A stretch of 64,000 bases of DNA from Mesorhizobium sp. 113-3-3 (GCF_016756495.1 NZ_AP023245.1:124001-188000), one strand, 5' to 3'; positions 16,419-25,672 are shown, numbered from the stretch's first letter. Notes: a model not told the origin generated them from the sequence alone. Translations and numbers: made by a program.

Positions 16419-18587
16419 ATGATCGCTGAAACCGAAGATCGCAAGCTTGACCCAGCTGTGGCGCCGACGCCGATCGATGACTCGGCGCCACGCGAGCCTC
16501 ACCGGCAATTTGCGCTCAAGCATGAGGACTGCTTCATCGTTTCCGACGGCTACGGCGACATACGTGGCACCGGCGACGGTCTCTTCCGCGACGACACGCG
16601 CGTACTGTCGCGCTTCCGTCTGTTCATCGGCGGGCGCACTCCTTCCCTGCTTGGCGCTTCGCTGTCCCAGGACAACATACTGTTCACAGCCAATCTCACG
16701 AACTTGGCCACAACGGGTCCAGAGGGTCGTGAAACGCTGCCGGGTGTCGTCCACGTCGAACGGACACGGTTCATCTGGCAAAATCGCATGTTCGAGCGGG
16801 TCGCCTTCACGAATTACTCTGGCCGCGAAGTGCTCCTGCCTGTGAGATTCGACTTCGACGCCGATTTTCGCGACATGTTCGAGGTCCGTGGCACTACGCG
16901 CAGCCGCCGAGGTCACGCCCATGACGCGCTGATCGGCGAGGCAAGCGTCACGTTTCGCTACGAAGGGCTCGACAATTTGGCGCGCCAGTCGAATATTTCA
17001 TTCTCGACCCGGCCTGACCAGATCCAGTCCAACCACGCCGTGTTCTTCATTGTAGTGGGCAGGCGTGACGCAAGGGCGCTGTTTGTAGAGGTTGGTCACG
17101 ACGAAGAAGTCCCCTCCAGCGACCGCTTTCGAGCCGCGGCGGCCCGAGCACGATTTGCGATGCGTTCGAAGCGGCGGCAGGGCGCCACCGTCTTCAGTTC
17201 CGGCCGCGTGTTCAATGACTGGCTTACGCGCACGCGCGCCGACATAGCACTGCTCACCACCGATCTTGAGACCGGCCCGTATCCTTACGCCGGCATTCCA
17301 TGGTTCTCGACCGCTTTCGGTCGCGACGGCGTCATCTCCGCCCTTCAGATGCTTTGGCTCAACCCGGCACTTGCCCGCGGGGTCCTGGCATTCCTTGGGC
17401 GCCATCAGTCCACCGAGACTTCGACATTCGATGATTCCGAGCCCGGCAAGATCATGCATGAAACGCGCAAAGGGGAAATGGCGGTGCTGCGCGAACTGCC
17501 GTTCGGCCGCTACTATGGCGGCGTCGATACCACTCCCCTCTATGTTTACCTCGCCTGCTCCTACGCCGATCGCACTGCCGATGAGCTCTTTGTCAATCGC
17601 ATGTGGGATTCGCTCTGTGCGGCGGTCGGATGGATAGAGGATGTCGGAACGCGCAACGGCGAGGGCTTCGTGACCTATAGCAGGGCGGCGGACACTGGGC
17701 TTTTCAACCAAGGCTGGAAAGATAGTGCCGACGCCATATTCCACGCCGACGGCACGATCCCGAGGGGACCCATCGCACTGGTTGAGGTGCAAGGCTATAC
17801 CTTTGCAGCTTACCAGGGCATGGCAGCACTCGCAGCCAGACGCGGCGACCCGGTGAGGGCAGCGCGCTGGAGCGCTCTGGCGGAAAGTATCCGCAACGCA
17901 GTGGAGAGGCATTTTTGGATGCCAGACCAAAATTTCTACGCCTTGGCCATAGACGGGGAAGGTAAACAATGCGCGGTGCGCGCTTCTAACGCCGGTCACC
18001 TGCTTTATGTCGGGCTGGCGTCGGCGGAGCGGGCGTCGTCAATAGCCGAGCAGCTCTTGTCGGGTCACCTCAACAGCGGCTGGGGCGTGCGTACCTTGGC
18101 CGACGACGAGGTGCCATTCAATCCGATGTCCTATCATAACGGCTCCATCTGGCCGCATGATACTGCCATCTGTGCCGCCGGGCTCGCCCGCTACCAAGAG
18201 CGTACCGGCGTCGTTAGACTCATGAGCAGCATGTTCGAGGCCGCGGTTCGTTTTAACATGCGACTTCCCGAGCTATTCTGCGGGTTCACCCGCGCGATTG
18301 GCGATGCACCGGTGGCCTATCCTGTCGCGTGTCTGCCGCAGGCCTGGTCCGCCGGCTCGGCCTTCATGATGCTGCAGGCCTGTTTGGGAATTCGGATCGA
18401 CGGGTGGAACCGTGCGATCGAGGTTGACCGTCCGCGGTTGCCAATAGGCATAGACAATATTGTCATCCGTCAGCTGGCGGTTGGGGAGGCGAAAGTCGAT
18501 CTCACGTTCGAGCGCGTCGGTGACCACATTGTTTGTTATCTCGATGAGCGCCATGAAGGGCTCGTGCCGCTGGTAGTGCGCTCCTAG
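16419..18587 (+). CDS. Amylo-alpha-1,6-glucosidase (glycogen debranching type)
   Basis: A 722-residue cytosolic protein. An N-terminal beta-sandwich (GDE_N_bis; FALKHEDCFIVSDGYGDIRG to about residue 250) is followed by an (alpha/alpha)6 barrel with PYAGIPWFSTAFGRDGVIS, TSTFDDSEPGKIMHE, NQGWKDSADAI and SYHNGSIWPHD. These are the usual catalytic-cleft motifs of COG3408 proteins. It hydrolyses alpha-1,6 branch glucose in glycogen-like polymers or related alpha-glucosides. ATG 16419 has GGGAGAG five bases upstream; the open frame continues 38 codons further without support. No stop or frameshift was found. Confidence 0.93.
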   Translation: MIAETEDRKLDPAVAPTPIDDSAPREPHRQFALKHEDCFIVSDGYGDIRGTGDGLFRDDTRVLSRFRLFIGGRTPSLLGASLSQDNILFTANLTNLATTGPEGRETLPGVVHVERTRFIWQNRMFERVAFTNYSGREVLLPVRFDFDADFRDMFEVRGTTRSRRGHAHDALIGEASVTFRYEGLDNLARQSNISFSTRPDQIQSNHAVFFIVVGRRDARALFVEVGHDEEVPSSDRFRAAAARARFAMRSKRRQGATVFSSGRVFNDWLTRTRADIALLTTDLETGPYPYAGIPWFSTAFGRDGVISALQMLWLNPALARGVLAFLGRHQSTETSTFDDSEPGKIMHETRKGEMAVLRELPFGRYYGGVDTTPLYVYLACSYADRTADELFVNRMWDSLCAAVGWIEDVGTRNGEGFVTYSRAADTGLFNQGWKDSADAIFHADGTIPRGPIALVEVQGYTFAAYQGMAALAARRGDPVRAARWSALAESIRNAVERHFWMPDQNFYALAIDGEGKQCAVRASNAGHLLYVGLASAERASSIAEQLLSGHLNSGWGVRTLADDEVPFNPMSYHNGSIWPHDTAICAAGLARYQERTGVVRLMSSMFEAAVRFNMRLPELFCGFTRAIGDAPVAYPVACLPQAWSAGSAFMMLQACLGIRIDGWNRAIEVDRPRLPIGIDNIVIRQLAVGEAKVDLTFERVGDHIVCYLDERHEGLVPLVVRS

Positions 18588-19123
18588 CTGGGCCAGTCGC
18601 TGGAATTCCCTTGTACCCTGACATTCGAACTTAGGAAAAAAGACCTGGAAGAAACAACACAGGGCGACGACCGGTGTCGTTGTCTCGGCTGCCTTGCTTG
18701 GCAAGCTTTCCCGCAAGAATAACTAAATTCATCCGCAGCCGCCCATATTCGGTTTTAATTTCACAATAGTAATCATCAGAGCAATGGCGACGAAAAGCGA
18801 TTGTCCTCGTCTATTTATGCACAACAGAATAGGCCTGTTCCTGTTCTTCTGCCGGGATTACGCATTCCTCCTGAATATCTGACGGCGGCGTACATCGTGA
18901 TTGTTGGCCGAGACGATCACGCGTCGCCTAAACGCACTCCTGCCTTGTCGGCCGGGGAACCGGGCTCTACAGAGGCGACTAGCGCACCCCAGGTGCCTGT
19001 AATGCCAAGCGCCTCGGCAAGTGAGGGCGTGACTTCCTGAAGATGCACTCCAATGAAGCCGCGTTCGATGTGACCGGTGCTCATCAACTGATCATCGACC
19101 CCTCTGCGCGGTTCGTGGATCGA
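18588..19123. other. Gene-free stretch of about 540 bp
   Basis: No recognisable coding sequence or RNA. It is AT-richer around 18720-18850 than the surroundings. No terminator with a clear U-tract was found after the debranching gene. Confidence 0.4.
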
Positions 19124-19387
19124 TCACGAGCCCGAGCCCGACGCCTTTCGGATTTGCGGTTGGGCAGTGCCCAAGCCGCGACTGTCGAGCGAGTCGAGGA
19201 AATCGTTGAGCGACGCCTGATCGTCGTAAAGCTGCTTCGCCGTGATGGCGACACAGCGGGCAGCTTCTGCTGCACGATTTGCGCTGAAATCGTTCGGGAT
19301 CTCTTGAGCTGAGGCGCTAGCGACACCGGCCGGAATCATCAAAGTTCCCAGCACCAGCCCAACACAGAACTGTTTCTTCGTAAGCAT
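19124..19387 (-). CDS. Small secreted protein
   Basis: An 87-residue protein. ATG 19387 (MLTKKQF) has AGGAAG upstream, and the upstream extension of the frame is discarded. A signal peptide, GLVLGTLMIPAGVASASA, precedes a mature part of about 60 residues containing one Cys and QLYDDQASLNDFLDSLDSRG. I do not recognise the family. It is probably periplasmic. Confidence 0.6.
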   Translation of the reverse strand: MLTKKQFCVGLVLGTLMIPAGVASASAQEIPNDFSANRAAEAARCVAITAKQLYDDQASLNDFLDSLDSRGLGTAQPQIRKASGSGS

Positions 19388-19816
19388 GCTCAACTTCCTG
19401 TTGGCCACGCCGGCGTTATTGCGGCCAGGCAATGCTGAACTGAGATTTGCCCCCGCCGGTTTAAAAAAAAATTTTCATGGCCGTTGAACGAACCCGCCAA
19501 GTTCTGCCTTAAGTCGTGCCGCCTTGTTGGAGGCTGCGTCTAGGACAGCAAGGACTTAGGCACGGTCAATTCGAACTTGGGCTTCTCGCCGCCATTCACC
19601 GCGACGAGCCCAGAAAATTCGAGGTTGCCGGCTGGGTCGAACTGAACGCACGGATAATCAAGCACAAGCGTTCGCAGCGCCGCAAATGACAGCGACCGCA
19701 TCAACGAGCGCTCTATGTCAATTTTGTCGCGATACGCATCGGGCCGGCTCTTGTCAGGGCGTCGGTGCGCGATAATTTTTTGAAGGGTGGGGGACCTCAA
19801 GCCACAGGAGCCTACC

Positions 19817-20248
19817 ATGAAACATCAAACCCTGGAACAACTGCAGACAGTCGCGAAGATTCAGCCTTTGTCGACGTACCCGTTCATGTCTCGCCAACAG
19901 CGCATAGAACGTTGGGCAGCGCTGCTGGAAAAAGACCCAGATCGGCGCCTGGGTGCTCTTACCGGCACCGAGTATCTGGAGCGGGAGGCCCGTGATTCGG
20001 CACGCTTTGAGGGCTCGCCCATTACCGTGGCGTTTGCGGACCCGGTATTGCGGGAGCTGGGCCTGAGAGATGATTCTTATGGAGAAGCCAAGCGGTTCTT
20101 CGAACTGACCGACCGGCAATTGCACAGCATCGTATGCAGTTGCCACGTCGGTACGACATTTAAGGCTCAATGGGCAGCAGCACGGGTTCGCAGAACGATC
20201 GGCGGCAACAAGCTGCTTGCATGGTTGAGCGAGAAACTCTGGCACTAA
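19817..20248 (+). CDS. Hypothetical cytosolic protein
   Basis: A 143-residue protein. The start ATG 19817 is preceded by AGGAG with a six-base spacer. It is helical, contains SRQQRIERWAALLEKDPDRR and a single CSCH segment (HSIVCSCHVGTT) that might bind a metal, and ends with a basic-aromatic tail. I do not recognise the family. A candidate terminator lies at 20426-20455. Confidence 0.68.
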   Translation: MKHQTLEQLQTVAKIQPLSTYPFMSRQQRIERWAALLEKDPDRRLGALTGTEYLEREARDSARFEGSPITVAFADPVLRELGLRDDSYGEAKRFFELTDRQLHSIVCSCHVGTTFKAQWAAARVRRTIGGNKLLAWLSEKLWH

Positions 20249-20414
20249 AGCCTTGAGGTGGCAGCTTGGGTCCGAGATACACGTCTTAGTGGCGGCAAAA
20301 CCATTGGTAGCTGGAAGCAATCAGGTACTGCCCGACGCCAATTTCCTGCGCGTCATTTTCGCACCGCCTCAGAATCCAATGGGATCCGATTACAGTGATG
20401 TCCGCCGCGAATTC

Positions 20415-20795
20415 CTATGCGACTGGCCCGCTGCCCTTAGGAGCGGGCTTTTTCTTCTGACAACGGCCAACAGTTGAAGCATGACCCTGACAAAGCCCGT
20501 TCGGCCTGCGCGTACGCGAAACCGGTTCGGGAGCTGGCGACCTAGGTTTGGCTGGCGGGATTTCCCCGATGCGCAGTTCCATGCTCCCGCTTCTCTGTTG
20601 AGGGGCCCTGTTTATGCGGTGTTTTTCAAAAATCGCGATCTTCTCTTCGTAGCCAATTCGCACCGTTGCTCCGCAGCCCTCGCATTTGAACCTCCCAACC
20701 GTTATCAGCCATGAGCCTTTCCTGGCAGTGGGATGGCAACAGATCGGGCACCGAAATTCGATCGCAATATCGCGAAATTCAAGAGATAGAGGCAT
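20415..20795 (-). CDS. Hypothetical protein with a CxxC...CxxC zinc-ribbon-like motif
   Basis: A 126-residue protein. ATG 20795 has GGGAGAG six bases upstream. The N-terminal part contains FRCPICCHPTARKG and FKCEGCGATVRIGYEE, two CxxC knuckles 21 residues apart, as in small zinc ribbons. The C-terminal half is basic and proline-rich and probably disordered. Its last codons run through the hairpin at 20426-20455, so the true end could be under dual constraint. Function unknown; a nucleic-acid or protein binding role is possible. Confidence 0.65.
   Translation of the reverse strand: MPLSLEFRDIAIEFRCPICCHPTARKGSWLITVGRFKCEGCGATVRIGYEEKIAIFEKHRINRAPQQRSGSMELRIGEIPPAKPRSPAPEPVSRTRRPNGLCQGHASTVGRCQKKKPAPKGSGPVA
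20426..20455 (+). terminator. Rho-independent terminator
   Basis: GCCCGCT (20426-20432), a nine-base loop, AGCGGGC (20442-20448), then TTTTTCT. It is well placed to end the transcript of the gene at 19817-20248, although it overlaps the 3' end of the convergent gene. Confidence 0.6.
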
Positions 20796-21341
20796 GTTTT
20801 TCTCTCCCGCTCGGCGGCCGGCACTCAAAACTAACGGGGCGAGCGAAAGTTTCCCGACCTCGGACCTTTTCTATCGGAATCAGACTTTGGTCCTAGCGGC
20901 GAAGGAGACGTCCGTCACAGAAGTCCTGGTGCCGCATGTCATGCGTACAGAGGAGAGACCAAGCGACCGATGTGCGCACCCTCAAAGGTCAAGGTGATAT
21001 CGGGTTGTCGTCTCATCCTCGACCATGGAGGCGACACCGCCGTTACGTCGAACTGCATGCTCACAAGCCAGTTACGCTTCGTCCAGGGTGACAGAGCTAA
21101 CGACATGAAGGAGAAGGCTGGGCAGTGAGCGTGGACGGTGTATGCAAATATCCTGAGTAATATATCGCCTCCCCGGGGGCACGGTGGTTTTTCGGGGAAT
21201 CTCGTTAAGCCGCAATCCGCATCCTTCCCCTGGAGGGCTGAATGAAGCCGCGAGCCTTCATCTGCCCGCCCCGAGGCTGTGTTGGCACGGGCCTGATGGC
21301 AGACATTAAGCATGAACGGCTGCACTGGGTTGGCGGTGAAA
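20796..21341. other. Gene-free stretch of about 550 bp
   Basis: No family motif or good start on either strand. Confidence 0.4.
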
Positions 21342-21587
21342 TCAAGCTTGATCGGCGGTCCAGCCAGACATCAAGATGAGGGATGCCTCAAACACGTCTG
21401 CTCCATTTTCGCTCCGCACTTTGACGGTCAGTTTGAAAAGATCGCGGTCAGGCATCTCGTCGCGCGCGACATCCTGGAGGACCCGCAGGGCCTCGTCCTT
21501 GGCGCTTTCCTTCGAGGCGAACAACTGGCCCTCCTCGTCCAGCACCTGCCCCTCGCTGTTGTAGACGTCAAAGAAATACCGGTCCAT
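21342..21587 (-). CDS. DUF6894 family protein
   Basis: An 81-residue protein with the usual DUF6894 layout: MDRYFFDVYNSEGQVLDEEG, an acidic-basic helix (ESAKDEALRVLQDVARDEM) and a C-terminal strand pair (FKLTVKVRSENGADVFEASL). These are small cytosolic proteins of unknown function found many times per genome in Rhizobiales. The ribosome binding site is weak. The divergent neighbour is a Crp/Fnr remnant. Confidence 0.8.
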   Translation of the reverse strand: MDRYFFDVYNSEGQVLDEEGQLFASKESAKDEALRVLQDVARDEMPDRDLFKLTVKVRSENGADVFEASLILMSGWTADQA

Positions 21588-21708
21588 TCAACGCCCGCTT
21601 GCGCTTTGAACCTAGCTCAATCTCCCTTCTTCGATCTGGTTCCTCGTTATGCTGGTAGTTTACGGGAAATGCAGGCAGATTCAGAAAATCAGGCGCCAGG
21701 GATTGACC

Positions 21709-22417
21709 ATGCTTGAACCGTTGTACTTACAACTTGGCCAGCACGATGTTCTTTCCGATGCCGAAAGGTCGATGCTGGCGCACGTCGTATCGGGCGGAAA
21801 GGAATTTTCGGTCGGACAGGACCTAGTGTCGGAGGGCTCCCGGCCAATCTACAGCACGTTGCTCGTTGAGGGGCTAGCAGCGCGCTACAAAGTTCTGGAA
21901 AACGGTGGCAGGCAATTCACTTCGCTGCAGGTGCCCGGAGACTTTGTAGACCTCCACGCGTTCCTGCTCAAAACCATGGACCATGGGATCGTAGCCTTAT
22001 CATTGTGCCGCGTCATGTTCGCCGACCACACCAAGCTGCGCGTCATCACAGAGAAGGCGCCGCACCTTGGTCGGTTGCTGTGGCTGGACACCCTCGTTGA
22101 CGCGGCCATCCACCGGGAGTGGATTGTCGCGATGGGACGCCGATCGAAAGTCTCCCACTTGGCACATCTGATCTGCGAATTGTTTATACGTCTGCAGGTC
22201 GTCGGGCACACGAATGGAACGAGTTTCAATCTGGGCTGAATTGGCGGACGTGTTGGGACTGTCCGTGGTCTACATGTATCGAGTCATTGGCAGCTTGAGA
22301 AAGTCGGCGGCCGTCAACTGGGCCAACCACACGGTCACCGTCGTGGACTGGCGACTGCTCGCTCAAATGGCAGAGTTTGACCCAACTTACCTTAGTATGA
22401 CGAACGAGCCAAGATAG
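21709..22417 (+). pseudogene. Crp/Fnr family transcriptional regulator, frameshifted
   Basis: The first frame gives a full cyclic-nucleotide-binding-like domain (GQDLVSEGSRPIYSTLLVEG, LQVPGDFVDLHAFLL) and the dimerisation helix up to GHTNGTSFNL, then reaches a stop. The next frame continues at once with AELADVLGLSVVYMYRVIGS and WANHTVTVVDWRLLAQMAE, the winged HTH of the same family. The joint at 22228-22238 lacks about eleven bases that would normally encode the start of the first HTH helix. This is a deletion frameshift rather than two genes. Unless bypassed, the product lacks its DNA-binding domain. Confidence 0.82.
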
Positions 22418-22708
22418 TCTCGGCCACCACTTAGCCAACGAGGGCGAGCCGGCCGATCGGGTCGCGCCGCAAGCTTGTTGGTATGCTTCGTTCGTGGCGA
22501 CGTTCCGATGCCTGTCCGTTGGTTGGCAAGTCGCTTCGGACTCGACAGGAACGCCCTGCGCGCCGTGTGATGGCTCTGGACCTCATCCTTTTATGTCGAC
22601 CGACGCAGGCGCAAACTGCCGTGGTGTAACGTCAAAATAGTGCCAAAATCGTTGGCGATCAAAATGCAATGCGCCCATTTTTGGGCTGACATTGAATGGA
22701 GGTTAGCA
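22418..22708. other. Intergenic region
   Basis: About 290 bases without recognisable features. Confidence 0.35.
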
Positions 22709-22930
22709 ATGATCCGCAAAGCCGCTATTGCCAGTGCACTTGTCGCCATTTTCACCATGCCTGCTGTTGCAGCCACGGAGTACTGGGTTGCGAAGGATGC
22801 GGCGACCAAGAAGTGCGAGGTTGTGAGCAAAAAGCCGGACGGCACAAAACTGACCGACGCCGGCAATAAGACATATACAAGCAAGGCCAATGCCGAAAAG
22901 GCGCTAAAGGAACTGGCTGCCTGTAAGTGA
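22709..22930 (+). CDS. Small secreted protein
   Basis: A 73-residue protein. The start ATG 22709 has GGAGG six bases upstream. A signal peptide (AAIASALVAIFTMPAVAA) is followed by a short mature part: EYWVAKDAATKKCEVVSKKP, a TKLTDAG turn and a C-terminal helix with a final Cys. The two cysteines could pair. Similar small periplasmic proteins are common in rhizobia; the function is unknown. Confidence 0.75.
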   Translation: MIRKAAIASALVAIFTMPAVAATEYWVAKDAATKKCEVVSKKPDGTKLTDAGNKTYTSKANAEKALKELAACK

Positions 22931-23044
22931 ACTACCAGGTCGGTGGAGGCCGCCCTGGTGTATAAACAGGGGCCTTCACTCTCGGCGAATGGCACGGCGG
23001 CTCAAGCGGCCGAGGCGCCCCATACGTCCTCGTTTAGAACAATA

Positions 23045-23063
23045 CGCGCCGCTAAGCGGCGCG
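23045..23063. repeat. 19-bp palindrome
   Basis: CGCGCCGCT, one A, then AGCGGCGCG is a near-perfect palindrome between convergent genes. It shares the core CCGCT-N-AGCGG with the palindrome at 13085-13097. It could be an operator or a bidirectional terminator stem; there is no U-tract. Confidence 0.45.
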
Positions 23064-23095
23064 GTCGAACCGTGGCGATCCATTTCGGCCCTTGA

Positions 23096-23347
23096 TCATT
23101 CGTCGGCGCCCGGATTCATCTGTGGCTGGACATCGCCTTCATCATCGGGCTCGATCAGGTCGATCAACCCTGCTACCCGTGTTCCTGGCAATGGGCGACC
23201 CTGGCTCATCAACGCCTCATCACCGATGGCCCATGCCCATGCCTCTCTCAGCTCCTCGAGCGAGGCACCGGACGCGATGATTTCCGCAATCGTTGCGTCG
23301 TCGACGGCTCCAAGGACCGAGACAACGTCTTGGCGTGTCATGGTCAT
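23096..23347 (-). CDS. Small hypothetical protein
   Basis: An 83-residue acidic protein. ATG 23347 (MTMTRQDVV) has GAAGGTGAG upstream. The N-terminal 55 residues are helical (DATIAEIIASGASLEELREAW is the clearest helix-turn) and the C-terminal part is acidic and loose. I do not recognise the family. It lies divergent from the Hsp20 pair. Confidence 0.65.
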   Translation of the reverse strand: MTMTRQDVVSVLGAVDDATIAEIIASGASLEELREAWAWAIGDEALMSQGRPLPGTRVAGLIDLIEPDDEGDVQPQMNPGADE

Positions 23348-23512
23348 ACTCACCTTCACCTGCAATCAGCAGAGCAAATGGGTACTGGTCGAGGCGCTTG
23401 CCAGCCAGCCCGTCGAGACGGTCGCTAAAAAGGGTTTCACGACCCTCTTGACGTGATGGAAATCGAGTCCCAACTCATACGCGTCGGTCGCCCAATTGGG
23501 ACTGACATTGTC

Positions 23513-23567
23513 AGGGAGCGCCAGGCTTCTTGGCGTTCCCTCGTATCTATGTTGCTCAAAGGAGGAT
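23513..23567 (+). promoter_or_regulatory. ROSE-like RNA thermometer leader
   Basis: The leader holds an 11-bp hairpin (23513-23523 with 23531-23541, loop GGCTTCT). Just before the start codon it holds TTGCT (23552-23556) closely followed by GGAGGAT (23561-23567). A UUGCU element folding back on the Shine-Dalgarno is the signature of ROSE elements, which block translation of rhizobial small heat-shock genes until the temperature rises. A CTTGAC box near 23449 could be part of an RpoH promoter. Confidence 0.6.
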
Positions 23568-23573
23568 GTAGCT

Positions 23574-24041
23574 ATGAGGACGAACCTGGACTTTTCCCCC
23601 TTCTATCGTTCGAGCATCGGCTTTGACCGCGTTTTCAAGATGCTCGAAAATGCCAGCCCGCCACAAAACGCGGACAACTGGCCGCCCTACGATATCGCCA
23701 AGCTCGGCGAAGACACCTACCGGATAGTGCTTGCGGTCGCCGGTTTCGGGGAAGATGAGCTTACGATCACGCAGGAGCCAAATATGCTCGTGATCGAGGG
23801 CGCCAAGACAGAGAACGACGAGGTTCAGTACCTCCATCATGGCCTGGCGTTGAGGTCGTTCGCGCGCCGCTTCGAACTAGCCGATCATGTGACCATTGTC
23901 GGGGCAAAGCTCGAAAACGGTCTGCTGACTATCGACCTCAAGAAAGAAATTCCCGAGGAGATGAAGCCGCGCCGCATCGCGATCAATGTCGAGACCGACA
24001 ACAAGGCGGCGTCCAAGCGCATTGAAAGCGCGGCGGCCTAA
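23574..24041 (+). CDS. Hsp20/alpha-crystallin family small heat-shock protein (IbpA type)
   Basis: A 155-residue chaperone. The N-terminus MRTNLDFSPFYRSSIGFDRV is typical of rhizobial class A sHsps. The alpha-crystallin domain runs from about residue 38 (NWPPYDI) to 125, with the conserved AxxxxGL-like ending AKLENGLLTIDLKK. It holds unfolding proteins in the cytoplasm as large oligomers. ATG 23574 has AAAGGAGGA upstream, inside the ROSE-like leader. A second sHsp of a different class follows 73 bases later in the same unit. Confidence 0.94.
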   Translation: MRTNLDFSPFYRSSIGFDRVFKMLENASPPQNADNWPPYDIAKLGEDTYRIVLAVAGFGEDELTITQEPNMLVIEGAKTENDEVQYLHHGLALRSFARRFELADHVTIVGAKLENGLLTIDLKKEIPEEMKPRRIAINVETDNKAASKRIESAAA

Positions 24042-24114
24042 TCTGGCTGTCGGCCGGCACCCGTCCTGTCGTGGGTGGGGTCCGGGTGCGACCCAACACG
24101 GAAAGGAGAAGGAA

Positions 24115-24624
24115 ATGAACGTACGTGACTTGATTCCCTGGAGCCGTGGCAGCAGCCAGACACCGAGCCTTTATCGCGGTGACGACATGGATCCGTTCCT
24201 GTCGTTGCACCGCAATGTCAACCGGCTATTCGACGAGGTGCTCCGCGGTTTTGACACACGTTCGACGCTGGGCCGCATGGCCCCTCTCAACGGCACTTGG
24301 CCAAGCGTGGAGTTCTCGGAAACCGATCAGGAAATCCGGGTGACGGCCGAAATCCCTGGCCTCGATGAAAACGACGTCGAGGTCATGCTGGATGATGGTG
24401 TTCTGATACTTCGCGGCGAGAAGAAGGCGGAGACCGAGGGCAAGGACCGCCAGTTCAGCGAACGCTATTATGGGCGTTTTGAGCGGCGCTTTAGTCTCGG
24501 TCGTGAGGTTGAAGACGACAAGGTGGCGGCGACGTTCAAGAACGGTGTGCTCACCGTGAGATTGCCCAAGTCCAAAAAGGCGCAGGCAAACGCCAAGCGC
24601 ATTCCAATCAACGGCAACAAATGA
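24115..24624 (+). CDS. Hsp20/alpha-crystallin family small heat-shock protein, second class
   Basis: A 169-residue chaperone with N-terminal MNVRDLIPWSRG and FLSLHRNVNRLFDEVLRGF, and an alpha-crystallin domain from about 60 to 160 (PSVEFSETDQEIRVTAEIPG, ending ATFKNGVLTVRLPKS). It has the C-terminal IPI oligomerisation motif (RIPINGNK). It is less related to its neighbour than to the Hsp18-like class, so this is a two-class pair rather than a recent duplication. The ribosome binding site is GAAAGGAGAAGGAA. A hairpin at 24635-24667 follows the stop. Confidence 0.94.
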   Translation: MNVRDLIPWSRGSSQTPSLYRGDDMDPFLSLHRNVNRLFDEVLRGFDTRSTLGRMAPLNGTWPSVEFSETDQEIRVTAEIPGLDENDVEVMLDDGVLILRGEKKAETEGKDRQFSERYYGRFERRFSLGREVEDDKVAATFKNGVLTVRLPKSKKAQANAKRIPINGNK

Positions 24625-24634
24625 CGGTCGCGAA

Positions 24635-24667
24635 GCAAGGCCGGGGCTGGATAAGTCCCGTCCTTGC
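24635..24667 (+). terminator. Hairpin after the Hsp20 operon
   Basis: GCAAGG and CGGGGC pair with GTCCCG and CCTTGC around a short loop. The stem is strong but no U-tract follows, so it may act as a transcript-end stabiliser rather than an intrinsic terminator. Confidence 0.35.
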
Positions 24668-24760
24668 GGATTGCCAGCATAAAAAAATAAAGTCTTGGGG
24701 CCTCGAAAACCGAGAATGCCGCAGAATGAGAATGCTTCACCCAATCGGAAGGAGTAACAA

Positions 24761-25060
24761 ATGGCCAATCTGGCTTTCCTTGCTCCAGTGGCGGTCAAGA
24801 CCAGTGACGTGATATACGACATCAACTCGGTTCGGGAGGCTCTGGTATTCTTGAACCAATGGCCGAAAGCCCGTCGGGACCGACTATATGCTGGCGCATT
24901 GAGAAGCTGTAACTCCGCAATTGCCGGGCAAATGCCGGCTGAAGAGGCCCGGCAAGCATTTGTCAGCTTTGCCACAATGGCAGGGGTGCTTGCTCAATCT
25001 GATCATTCCGCATCGGCAGGAGACGATGAAAGGAAGGCCGTGGCTCCACCCAAGCCCTGA
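24761..25060 (+). CDS. DUF982 domain protein
   Basis: A 99-residue cytosolic protein with the DUF982 pattern: VYDINSVREALVFLNQWP-like N-terminal part, RRDRLYAGALRSCNSAIAG, and EEARQAFVSFATMAGVL. DUF982 is largely confined to Rhizobiales and has no known function. ATG 24761 has GGAAGGAG upstream. Its position behind the Hsp20 genes suggests co-regulation, but a separate promoter cannot be excluded. Confidence 0.85.
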   Translation: MANLAFLAPVAVKTSDVIYDINSVREALVFLNQWPKARRDRLYAGALRSCNSAIAGQMPAEEARQAFVSFATMAGVLAQSDHSASAGDDERKAVAPPKP

Positions 25061-25672
25061 CCGCTCATCGCTTGACTCAACCGTAGGACGGCGCACTCCC
25101 GCTTGCCGGTGTGACGCGTATGAAGACCAAACCGTGCTGGTCAACCGGCCCGGGCCAGCCGCGGTAGCGCACCGCGACCTGCCAGGCGCGGTCGCGCCGC
25201 GGTACGCGGACGCTGGAGGCGCCATACAGCCGTCGGCGGCGCGTCTCAGCGGCGCTCCTTAAGCCGAACATGGGATGTAAAGCCGTTACTCAGCGGCGCG
25301 GCAGCAGCAGCACCCTTGCCGCAACGCCACGGCTAGCCGAACTCCGTCAGCTGCCTGCCGACTGTGGTCGTACGAGGCGGAGCACGAGGCTTGGGCTCCG
25401 TTCGTCGCCAACCTCAACAATCGGCAGAGCGACAAGGTCCGGCGGATTGTTCATCCGGGGCTGCAAGAAAATCGGATGCAACCCCTCTCCGCGTGGCGCT
25501 GCAAGTTCATGAAATTGCAACAGCGATAGTTTCATGGCGCTATTCCCATATATCTTCACCTGCACCGGCAACGTCGCAGAATGGCGCTCGTTTCATGCGC
25601 TGAAGAAAATCTCTCCAGAGAGCTGGAACCAGTGCGTGAAGAGGATGTCCGGTCGGCTCCCGCCAGCCTGGG
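25061..25672. other. Gene-free stretch with a possible coding remnant
   Basis: About 610 bases. One frame at roughly 25359-25529 (reading EHEAWAPFVANLNNRQSD and on to a TAG) has protein-like composition but no start and no known family. It may be a decayed fragment. Nothing else was recognised. Confidence 0.3.

Noticed and set aside
16998..17999. 333-codon minus-strand open frame
   Set aside because: Antisense to the debranching enzyme, whose conserved motifs run straight through the same interval.
19540..19818. 92-codon minus-strand open frame
   Set aside because: Overlaps the start of a better-supported plus-strand gene, has no ribosome binding site and no recognisable domain. Its last 50 codons look partly protein-like, so a decayed gene is possible.
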